Of a stretch of DNA of 64,000 nucleotides, positions 48,151 through 57,095 are shown piece by piece. Source of the DNA: Phyto melanocephala (lineage: Eukaryota > Arthropoda > Insecta > Diptera > Rhinophoridae); assembly GCA_941918925.1 (NCBI GenBank), contig OW799233.1, positions 144,462,223-144,526,222 on the forward strand, written 5' to 3'. The notes beneath the pieces are model-generated. The model was not told where the DNA came from. It did not search any database and saw only the letters and a list, made by a program, of their open reading frames with translations. The number at the start of each line of letters is the position of its first letter. The stretch's first letter is position 1. A program made the position numbers and the translations under genes.

Positions 48151-48290
48151 TTTTGCTATGCATTTTGTATTTAGTTTTAAATTTCTTTGTGTTTTAGGGG
48201 ATTTCCCGTGTAACAATATATTGAAGTTCTTTCTTTTTCAAATGCAAAAATTGAAAATAGAAAACATTCAGTGTTTTCTATTCAACACAT

Positions 48291-48447
48291 ATGAATAGAG
48301 GTGTTTTTATTATAAATTTATTTGTCTGTAATAATTATAAATATATTCACATAAATAACTATTATTATAAGGTGAGTATATATATTTTTTTGGTTACTTT
48401 ATGTAGTGTAATTTTCTATGCATATAATAATTTGTTTTGTTATTTAG
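48291..48447 (+). other. Transposase leader with a 76-bp intron
   Basis: AAG|GTGAGTATAT at 48372 is a near-perfect donor, and TTTGTTTTGTTATTTAG ends at 48447, directly before the ATG. This predicts an intron 48372-48447 in the leader. The spliced leader is open in frame from an ATG at 48291 (27 codons, low complexity), so an N-terminally extended protein is formally possible but less likely than use of 48448. Confidence 0.55.
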
Positions 48448-50322
48448 ATGGCCCTAAAAAGACAAAATAGCCAGGATATTCGAAATCTTTTCGATAGCAT
48501 TACCGAATCTGATGAGGAAGAGGTAGCAGATGATAACATTGATAGTGACTTTTCTGATTGTGATTTAGCAGCAGATGAAGCTGCTGTTGAATTGCAAAAT
48601 ATAGAAAACGAAGAAGAAAATATAGAAACTGGTGAAGAAGAAGAAGTACAAAATATTGAAACTGATGAGGAACCTGAAGTGGAAGAAGAAGGAATTTGGT
48701 ATTACGCGCAAAATAAAAAGTACAAAAGAAAATGGAGAGCAAGTCCACCAAATGTAACCAGAGTTCGCGACTTTCAGATCTTGAGAGAACGACAAGGAAT
48801 TTCTGCAGAAACAGCTGTAAATATAAATACTCATCTGTCCGCATTCAAAAAATTAGTTCCAGAGACATTAATAAATGTAATAGTGGCCGAAACAAATAGA
48901 AAAGCTCGCCATTTCTACACTATAAATAGTAACCCTGCACGTATTTGGTATGATACAAATTCAAATGAAATTTATGCCCTGATTGGTATACTTATATACG
49001 CTGGTGTTCATAAAAACTGGGACGAAAGATTGGATGAATTGTACCGCCTAGACAATCGTCCTTTTTATCGGGCTGCAATGTCATTACAAAGAGTGCAGCA
49101 GCTTTTACGATTCCTGCGCTTCGACAATTATCAGACTAGAGCAGAACGTTTGAAGGAAGATAAGCTAGCAGCTTTCCATGATGTTTGGAATATGTTTTTG
49201 GCAAATATCAAAGGACCTTATAAACCATCATCATTCTTAACTATAGATGAACAATTGGTATTAACTCGTGGCCGATGTTCATTCAGACAGTATATACCAT
49301 CAAAGCCAGGCAAGTACGGGATTAAGATTTTTTGGATTTGCGATGCGTTGAATTCGTACCCATTGAAAGCAGAAGTTTATGTAGGCAAACAACCGAATGA
49401 GATACGTTCGGTTGATTACGCATTAAATTTAGTTCATCGATTATCTACACCATATATCAATAAAGGACGAACTATTACGATGGATAACTTTTTTACAAGC
49501 TGTCCATTAGCAGAACAAATGTTGCAGAAAAAAACAACAATAATTGGAACAATTCGCTCAAATAAACCAGATCTACCTAAAGAATTTACGAACAAGGCCG
49601 AAATTAAGAAGCGAGACCTGAATTCTTCTAAATTTTGCTTCGACAACCATCTGACTTTGGTAAGTTATGTTCCGAAGCCAAACAAGAATGTATTGTTACT
49701 ATCCACTCTACACAATGATGATATTGTTGACCTCGATACGAATAAACCCAACATAATATTGGACTATAATAAAACAAAGGGAGGTGTTGACACACTCGAC
49801 AAATTAGTTCGTACCTATACCTGCAAGAGAAAGACCAAACGATGGCCAATGGTTCTATTTTTTAATATGATTGATATCGCAGGTATAGCCGCTTATAATC
49901 TGTACAAATGTGCTAATCCACAACTATATATTCAGCGGAAAAACAATGAACGTAAAATCTTTTTGAAGGAGCTGGCTATGCAATTGGTAAATGATCATAT
50001 ATTGCACCGATTATCAAACCCACGGGCAATGAAAAAAAATGTTAAAATTGCTATTCATCAAATTGGATATGATATAATAAACATAAGACAGAGCACAACA
50101 ACTGAAGGAACAGCGGCGAATAGATCTGTCAGTAAGCGACCAAGATGTTACATTTGCCCTCGATCCGCTGATAAAAAAACAGGAACAAGATGTTATGTCT
50201 GCAATCAGCCTTCTTGCACAACACATATAAAAACCGTTTGCATAAACTGTGTCAACGAAGAAGTAATGGATTCCCTTGAAGAAGAAAACAACGAAATCAT
50301 GTCAGACGATGCATCTGGCTAA
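48448..50322 (+). CDS. piggyBac-family transposase
   Basis: 624 residues, uninterrupted. It cuts and pastes the element at TTAA sites in the nucleus through a hairpin intermediate. Residues 19-82 are highly acidic. A DDE_Tnp_1_7 (piggyBac) core follows, from about 130 to 490, with the expected three aspartates: D267 in LTIDEQL, D346 in TMDNFFTS and D448 in KGGVDTLDKL, at nearly the positions of the Trichoplusia ni enzyme (268, 346, 447). The C-terminal end (567-601) is a cysteine-rich zinc-binding domain: C567, C570, C582, C585, C590, H593, C598, C601. The tail is acidic. Length is slightly above the 594 of T. ni. The start at 48448 follows an apparent leader intron. With intact ends it may be active. 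The family is certain; activity is inferred. Confidence 0.95.
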   Translation: MALKRQNSQDIRNLFDSITESDEEEVADDNIDSDFSDCDLAADEAAVELQNIENEEENIETGEEEEVQNIETDEEPEVEEEGIWYYAQNKKYKRKWRASPPNVTRVRDFQILRERQGISAETAVNINTHLSAFKKLVPETLINVIVAETNRKARHFYTINSNPARIWYDTNSNEIYALIGILIYAGVHKNWDERLDELYRLDNRPFYRAAMSLQRVQQLLRFLRFDNYQTRAERLKEDKLAAFHDVWNMFLANIKGPYKPSSFLTIDEQLVLTRGRCSFRQYIPSKPGKYGIKIFWICDALNSYPLKAEVYVGKQPNEIRSVDYALNLVHRLSTPYINKGRTITMDNFFTSCPLAEQMLQKKTTIIGTIRSNKPDLPKEFTNKAEIKKRDLNSSKFCFDNHLTLVSYVPKPNKNVLLLSTLHNDDIVDLDTNKPNIILDYNKTKGGVDTLDKLVRTYTCKRKTKRWPMVLFFNMIDIAGIAAYNLYKCANPQLYIQRKNNERKIFLKELAMQLVNDHILHRLSNPRAMKKNVKIAIHQIGYDIINIRQSTTTEGTAANRSVSKRPRCYICPRSADKKTGTRCYVCNQPSCTTHIKTVCINCVNEEVMDSLEEENNEIMSDDASG

Positions 50323-50460
50323 TTTTTTATGTAATATAATATAATTTAAATTATCTTAATGTCAATCTTATATATTCTGAATAAAATAAGTTTTTTTTTC
50401 ATTAATAAATAACAATAGAAACGACTATTTTTTAACAAAAAGCTTAGAAAATGCATTTAA

Positions 50461-50526
50461 ATATATGTGGGGTCAGGTTGACCCCATGCACAGACTATGT
50501 AAAATTTACTATGCACTGACAGAAGG
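50461..50526 (-). repeat. Right end of piggyBac
   Basis: Read inwards from 50526: the 18-bp terminal repeat, a spacer of about 23 bp and the palindromic motif GGGGTCAACCTGACCCC. Only one sub-terminal motif is evident on this side. Confidence 0.75.
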
Positions 50527-50530
50527 TTAA

Positions 50531-51435
50531 TGGTGTGGCAAGACTGTGGTATGTCATCTTGGCATTTAATACGTTTATGGCTTTGTCGTGTTTTTCAATA
50601 ACTTCCTGCTTCGCCATAGTTCGAAATTAAATCTGCGTTAATTATTTGTGTAATTATTAGTGAATGCAGTGATGGATGTAAATAATTATCGCTTCTTTCA
50701 TGTGTCTTAAGAAAGAAAATATAATTAAAGTATTTAAGAAATAAAATAATAAACATATGTTAACAAATGTTTCACTAACAAATATAAAACAAAATGGTTT
50801 AAATTGCAGGCAATGCTATTAAAACTTAATATTTATTTTATGTTATTTTCTTTTTTTTATCAAACGATGTTATAGTTATGTTTTAGTAATAATTAAATAA
50901 TGTTACAAATTTAGCACGAAAATTAAACAAAGAGAAATAATAGTTGGCAGTACATAAAGTTATATTAAATCATAAATTTCTAAAAGGGCACATCTCCTGA
51001 AGCTTAAATTGTTTAGGAAATGAAAAAAGGCTAAATAAATACTAAATACTACAAGAAAATCATAATTTATTTGACTTGTCCTTTCGAAATTCGTGGAACT
51101 GATTACAAAATATTTAAAGAAAAAAAAAAAAAAAAAAAAAAAAAGTAAAGCATACAATATGCCTTTGCATAGTTTCGCCTCTCTATCTGCCCTTAGAGTT
51201 TTTTAAACAATATTTTATTTACTTTATTATAGTAGGTGAGAAGGCAACTCAAATACCTTTAAAACAGGTTTTTTGTAACATAAATAAACTGGATAACGTA
51301 TTGTCTTATTTATTATTAATGCAATTAATTGTTATTATTTGTACATTAATTGGTGTACAGTAGTACCTGCTTTAAATAAGTTGAAAGTCAATTTGTTAGA
51401 AAAAACCGGATGTAGAAAAAAAAAATTTTTTGTTC
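50531..51435. other. AT-rich non-coding DNA
   Basis: No gene seen. It includes an A-run of about 27 bases at 51119-51144. Confidence 0.5.
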
Positions 51436-52430
51436 TGCTTTTTGTAGCATTAAACAAAACAAGTTGAGTCTGTATGACACCGTTTTTGATAAGACTACAT
51501 CGCTCGTCAGATATAATGACTCTAAGGATCTCTTCAGCAGATCATTTAGACTAACTTCAAATATCTCACAGAGGTTATATATTATTTATTTGCTCAGTAT
51601 TCTGTGCCTTTTAGTGTCTATGGCAGGATATTTGCTGAGAAAGAGAAAAGCCGATTCTTCCTTGCTTAAATCCATACAGCAATAACAATGGTCTTTCGAC
51701 AAAAGTCCGTGCCAGCTTTCATGCTTTCCTAACATCCAGTGACACGTCAACACCAACAGCAACTTCGAGATATCCTTTTGACCTTGACTACTAATTTTGC
51801 AATGTTCCCCTGATAGTAAAAGAGGACCCTAAAGCCAGGTCTCGGCTTAACTAAGAAAGTGCTTGCAGATTTTGCTTTTGATAGTCCATTATGGGATTAC
51901 GATTGCATTTGCGTTAGAGATAACTAAAGCAGATTTAATACCGGCTAGCTAATCCGCCCACTAGTTACCATAGTGGCCCCGATTAGAGCATCGTCAGTCA
52001 GGTGACAAAGGCTTTCGTGCATTAGTTTTAACATAAAATACTGTCGAAAAAATATCAATATTTCCGTTAATATTCTTGTCATTCATTTCCGATAGATATA
52101 GCTCCCAGATGGCTAATATTTCTTCCTAAAATTCGCAATATTTATTGATTAAGCGTATAGGAAGCCCTATCTCTAAATATAGGAACAGAGGAGATTCGGG
52201 ATCCTACCTCACAGCCCATCTTTGAAATGACCGTATAGATCTGATTTTCAAGTCCCTTTATACGGACACTTCTATTGCAATCACGCCTGGAGGGAATTAG
52301 TGATCTATTTAAAAGGCTAGGTGCATTAGGTCATAATCCAAAGATTGGTTAATGATCAAAGACAGCTCGACCAGTATCCCAGCATGGCCATAAGTTGTGG
52401 ATTTCCAATATTCATTATTATTGATCCTTA
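51436..52430 (-). pseudogene. LINE C-terminal region with RNase H remnant
   Basis: This block is visibly richer in G+C than its flanks. On the minus strand, broken frames read NRGHYGN..AD.LAG (the GN..AD.LA block of retrotransposon RNase H), then DIS, KLLLVLTCHWMLGKH, then EEESAFLFLSKYPA with TKRHRILSK (compare EEETVEHLLCxCPAL...R...LG) and LLKRSLESLYL. This order is that of I/R1/LOA-type LINEs with RNase H and a trailing CCHC-like segment. Many stops; the reverse transcriptase itself is not visible. The plus ORF at 51464-51685 is an antisense shadow. Confidence 0.55.
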
Positions 52431-53049
52431 ATGCAAAAAAAAAATTAGTCTGATCTAATGTTTTTAAATTCTTAAACAATATTATCCTTTCATATGTGTA
52501 TTCCTATAAACTAAAGTATAAAAAAACACAAAATATTATTAATAAGACTAAAAACTAGAATTTATTTGTAGACGGTTTATATTGCACTTAGCTCCCTTAT
52601 AAATCTCCTTTGCGTAATTTTAATTAATTAACTGAATTAACGTTAACTACTGTCGAGTATTTGTATATAAAAATTCAACAGAATCATAAACTATATAATA
52701 ACTAAAATATGCCAAACAATTTTAAAGACCATCTGATCATTAGTGGTCATAGTTCTAATATTTAAAAAACCTATTCCTAAGAAATTAATTAATTAAGACC
52801 GTTAAAAATATCATTATAAATATTTTTTTAAGGATCAAAAATTTGTCTAAATAATTTTCTCAGGAAAACTACAGATTCTTATCTTAAATTTTACACAACT
52901 GCTTTAAACATACTTAAACTTTAAGCTTGTGGAAAACAGTACATTAACATGGTTCAGCTGCATCCTGTAAGCATTTTCTAATTATATTGTTAAAATAGAA
53001 CTTTCTGCAATATCGATAAAATAGACATGTATTTTACACAGAACATATG
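52431..53049. other. AT-rich non-coding DNA
   Basis: Nothing recognised between the LINE and the mariner. Confidence 0.5.
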
Positions 53050-53051
53050 TA

Positions 53052-53971
53052 AAGGGTGTTTTTTTAAGCCCGATAGAACTTCAAATTGTAAAAAATAACA
53101 CAAAAAATTAAATTGTAATCAAATTTTTTTTTTTATTCGAAAGATCAATACGTGACATTAACATTTGAAAATGATTTCGGGCATATGGGCACCGCGGCTG
53201 TTCTTGACGAAGCGCATTCTGGACGTCCAATTTTGGGCCACTTTTTCGAGCACTGCTGGCCGTATGTCACGAATAACACGAACAATGCTGGCCTCCAAGG
53301 CGTCAATTGTTGCTGGTTTATCAGCATAAACCAGTGACTTCACGTAGCCCCACAGGAAATAATCGAGAGGTGTCAAATCGCACGACCTTGGAGGCCAATT
53401 GACAGGTCCATTTCTCGAAATCAACTTATCGCCAAATTTTGATTTCAATAAGTCGATGGTTGCGTTCGCCGTATGGCACGTAGCGCCATCCTGTTGAAAC
53501 CACATCTCCTCCGGATCAATGTCATCCATATTTTCAAACAAAAAATCATTGATCATGGTGCGGTAACGATCTCCATTGACCGTAACGCGAGCTCCGGCCT
53601 CATTTTTGAAGAAATAAGGTCCGATGATGCCACCAGCGTGAAAACCGCACCAAACGGTGCATTTTTCTGGATGTAATGGAGTTTGTAGGGTCTCTTGTGG
53701 ATTGGTCTCGCTCCATATGCGGCAAGTTTGCTTATTAACAAACCCGTTAAGCCAAAAATGCGCCTCATTGCTGAACACAATTTTGCGATAAAATTGGACG
53801 TCCAGAATGCGCTTCGTCAAGAACAGCCGCGGTGCCCATATGCCCGAAATCATTTTCAAATGTTAATGTCACGTATTGATCTTTTGAATAAAAAAAAATT
53901 TTGATTACAATTTAATTTTTTGTGTTATTTTTTACAATTTCAAGTTCTATCGGGCTTAAAAAAACACCCTT
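53052..53971 (-). mobile_element. Rearranged rosa-type (DD41D) mariner with 183-bp inverted ends
   Basis: 920 bp, flanked by TA at 53050-53051 and 53972-53973. The ends AAGGGTGTTTTTTTAAGCCC and complement extend into inverted arms 53052-53234 and 53790-53971 that differ at only a few positions. Normal mariners have short terminal repeats; here each arm includes the transposase C-terminal coding end and 3' leader. The 5' end, with the start codon and DNA-binding domain, has been replaced by an inverted copy of the 3' end. It lacks a functional gene but keeps two copies of the same end. Confidence 0.85.
53158..53859 (-). pseudogene. DD41D mariner transposase, catalytic part, N-terminus replaced
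   Basis: A 233-codon open frame. Residues 1-23 are translated from the inverted copy of the C-terminal coding DNA and are not native. From residue 24 it is mariner: VFSNEAHFWLNGFVNKQ, VWCGFHAGGIIGPYFF, WFQQDGATCHTA (D124) and RSCDLTPLDYFLWGYV (D166), with 41 residues between the last two aspartates, the rosa spacing. The C-terminus is complete (SRGAHMPEIIFKC). The first catalytic position is N31, where FSDEAHF is usual, so catalysis should fail even apart from the missing helix-turn-helix domains. Intact mariner proteins have about 340-350 residues. Confidence 0.85.
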
Positions 53972-53973
53972 TA

Positions 53974-55973
53974 TAAACAATGGTCACAAGGGAAAATGTC
54001 CCCATTCGGATTTTTTTACAAAATTTATTTTTTGTGTGATTCCAATAAATTTTACACATATTGTCGCAAAAATTTAATGCAATAGTATCAAAAATTATTG
54101 TTTATTCCATTTCCCGTAAACTTAGGGCCTTTCTACTTGTGAGGAAAGATATAAGTATGTACTACATATATATAATATCAGTTACCTTTGTTCCAAGTCG
54201 CTAAAATATCTTTTATATCTAACTTGCAACATCGTATTTAAATACAATAATGTTTTTTTTTTTTTTTTAATAATTGTTTTTACTGACATTTTAACGCTTA
54301 TTTCTTTTATTTTTAGTTTTGCACAAAGTATTAAGACATTGTTATTGTCGTATTTTATGTTTACTTTATAAAATCGCATTTTTGAATTTTCGTTTGTGAT
54401 TTCGTGTCTTGGAATTTTTACTATACAATATACGAATGAGTATGTTTGTGTGCAGGTGTGTCTAGGAAAAATGGTATTTAAATATTTTTAAAACTCTTCG
54501 AAATGTCACAAATGTATACTTTATGTTATTTTGCTGTATTGTTTCTTACTTTTTCTCTTAATACTATTATATGTCAAATAGTTTTATTTTGTTTTGTTTT
54601 TTTTTTATACAGACATATTTCATTGAAATTTGGGGGAAAATGCTGTGAGTTTTTATTAAAATACACTACAATTATGTAAAGAAAAGTGTTATGTAAAGTG
54701 ATTTTCCTGGCATTTTTCAATAGCAAAAAAATTTTAAGCTTAAAGAAAACTGAGAAAAGTAAATGCAAATTTATGACATTTTCATGATATGAACACCTGA
54801 GTACTATAAGGTTTTATGAAAAATGTGACTGTTACTAAATATGAACATATTGGAAATGAAGTCGTAATACTTTAAAAGCACAAGCTTAAAAAGTTTTAAA
54901 CTCAAACCCTTTATGAACGAAAACGGAAGTTATATGAAGTAAATCGACAAAAAAAAAACTTTGTCATATTTATTTACAGTATTTTTTTGAAATAATAAAC
55001 AAAAGTGTTATGAAAAATATTTGGCATAATTTCCTTTTCAAAAACATAAAATATAGTCAAGTTTTTTTAAATTAATTAATCTGTATTTCATTTTTATATA
55101 TTAAGAATTTTAGAAAGTATTTTCTGTGTCCACTCTTGTTTTTTTAACTTTAATTTTTTTTTTTTATTTTATTTATCTCAAAAATAATTAAATTTGACAT
55201 ACATATGCATCTTGGTTCCTTGGTTCGTGTTAAACAAACAAATGACACCAAAAAGTGTCAACAATTTTAATAAAACTGTGTAATATTTGTTGTATTTAAA
55301 TCTAAAATGAATATAAAATTTTTAATTTATTTATTTGTTTATCACTGACCAACAGTTGCTCCTATTGAGCACGGCAATATTCTAGTCAATTTTTCAATAA
55401 AAAAATAAATTTTTGCATAAAAAAAACTAGTTTATTTAAATGTCATTTAAGCGGTTTCTATTGACGGAAAACAAAAGTGTTTAATTAAAAATTAAATAAA
55501 AAAATAAATAAATAAAAAAAAATGGTCAATAAATTGTTGTAGACTTGTTTTAGATATTTTTGTGTATATCAAAATTTTATTTTGCAATAAATTTTTTATT
55601 AATTGAGAAGTAGGAAACCATTCTAAAATTTTCAAAACAATTTTTTGGCAAAAACAATAAAGTAATTTACATAATTATAAATGTATATTTTTGCATAATT
55701 TTTTTCAATATAATGGTTTTATATATTTTCTTTAACAGTGCTCTTAAAATATGTTTTAAAAATTAAGCAAGACTTTATTTTTTGATGAATAAATATATGC
55801 TTATTGGCATTAAAGTAACGACATTTTTAAAACTAAAATCTAAACTACAATTTCAGAAAATCTTAGTAAAGCTTTTTTTCATCATTGTATTTATTAATGC
55901 TCATCTTTTGCCTTACATACATACATACACAATAGCTTATTATGATGTTTTTAGGTGGGTCCTTATTTATAGA
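53974..55973. other. AT-rich non-coding DNA
   Basis: No gene or transposon end recognised; poly-T and poly-A runs are frequent. TTCTTTAACAG ending at 55738 is an acceptor look-alike followed by only 16 open codons. Confidence 0.45.
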
Positions 55974-55981
55974 ATACAGGG

Positions 55982-56637
55982 CACGGATGGAAATCATGGT
56001 ACAATTGTACTTTTTATGGTACATTTTTGACCTTGTTGGTACCGTGGTACTACCGCGAGCTACTTGGTACAATTTAAAACTTCGTCCATGTTCTTTTTAA
56101 TTTTGTTTGTGTGTGTTTTATTCTTCTCTGTTTTTGTTGCAATGCTGTTGTCAAAGCGAATTCATGTACTAGGTGGTATCAAGTCTGCAACAACAAAATC
56201 TGCCTAGTACACGATTGCAAACTTATTACAAAAGTCACCTGTTAATTTGGCACCACCTAGTACATGAATTCGGCTTGGCTGTTGTCATATGTATTTTATT
56301 TAACTTATGATTCGTAAGCATGTAAGGTGAACTTAAATAATGAAGTACTAAAATGGTTCGATAAGTTTACTCCAGAAAAAGTTTTTATGGGAGAAACAAA
56401 TTCAATAGTACCTACCTCTTCTGGTGAAAATGTTTCCACACGAACAAACAAACTTTGAAACAATAAATAATCAGTACAAAGCACTAGCCGATTTAATTGA
56501 ACTTAGATCACACAAAGATTCAAATATTTTCTATTTTTGGTCTAAAATATTACAAATGAAAAATTAACTAAATGAGTTCGTGTTCCCTGATATTTTAAGA
56601 ATATAACGTCGAACGAGAAAGCCATTTTCCTTCCCTG
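55982..56637 (+). mobile_element. Non-autonomous hAT (copy 2) with 8-bp duplication
   Basis: 656 bp, starting CACGGATGGAAATCATGG and ending with the complement of CAGGGAAGGAAAATGGC. Identical 8-bp duplications ATACAGGG lie at 55974-55981 and 56638-56645. It matches copy 1 (30936-32666) closely over the left 600 bases, including TACTACCGCGAGCTACTTGG and the worn transposase piece with NIFYFWSK. A further deletion removes the ILSIPPSAA region and what follows. It is a second, independent insertion of the same family. Confidence 0.85.
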
Positions 56638-56699
56638 ATACAGGGAAAAAAATTAAAAGAAGGCCGTGTCAAATAGAAAATACCTTTTGCCACCATGTA

Positions 56700-57095
56700 C
56701 ATAGACATAACGATTGCATCGTACTGCAATGCAGCCTAGATTTCATATTTAATGTAAGACGTCATTTTCTTCAATATTTCCGACGCCATTTTTGATTTTG
56801 AATTTGAAAAAAGCACTGTATTCTCCTTTCATTGATTACCCATATTGTTGGGGTTAAAATAATTATTATACCAAATCTATAAATATTAACAACTGTGTCT
56901 ATAAATTATCCTAGGGCTGGAATTTTAATTTTTGTGGCAAAAATAAACGACAAAATAGAGGCAGTCGTGTTTAGTGGATTTCAAAATGCACACGGACAGA
57001 CTGACAGACGGAAAATTCTTAATTGATTGTCCAATTTATACGATTTCAGAATATATATACTTCATAGGGTCGGAAGTTAAAGTGTAATATTTTTT
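56700..57095 (-). mobile_element. 5' part of a family B Helentron-like repeat
   Basis: On the minus strand: TTCCGACCCTATGAAGTATA, a TATATATTC tract, then TTTTCCGTCTGTCAGTCTGT, and family phrases further in (TAAACACGACTGCCTC). The left-end hairpin and the terminal TTCGGC hairpin are both absent. Confidence 0.55.

Larger units (their letters stand above)
47924..50526 (+). mobile_element. Complete piggyBac-like transposon
   Basis: 2603 bp, flanked by TTAA at 47920-47923 and 50527-50530, the piggyBac target. The ends share an 18-bp terminal inverted repeat, CCTTCTGTCAGTGCATAG. Sub-terminal copies of a palindromic motif lie at unequal distances: GGGGTCAAATTGACCCC directly inside the left repeat, GGGGTTAATCTGACCCC at about 48129, and, on the right, the complement of GGGGTCAACCTGACCCC about 23 bp inside the repeat. 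This asymmetry resembles the spacer plan of classical piggyBac. Ends, target sites and transposase are all intact, so recent and possibly autonomous. Confidence 0.93.

Noticed and set aside
48500..48844. Reverse-strand ORFs of 114 and 89 codons, and others over 49434-50226
   Set aside because: Antisense shadows of the piggyBac transposase.
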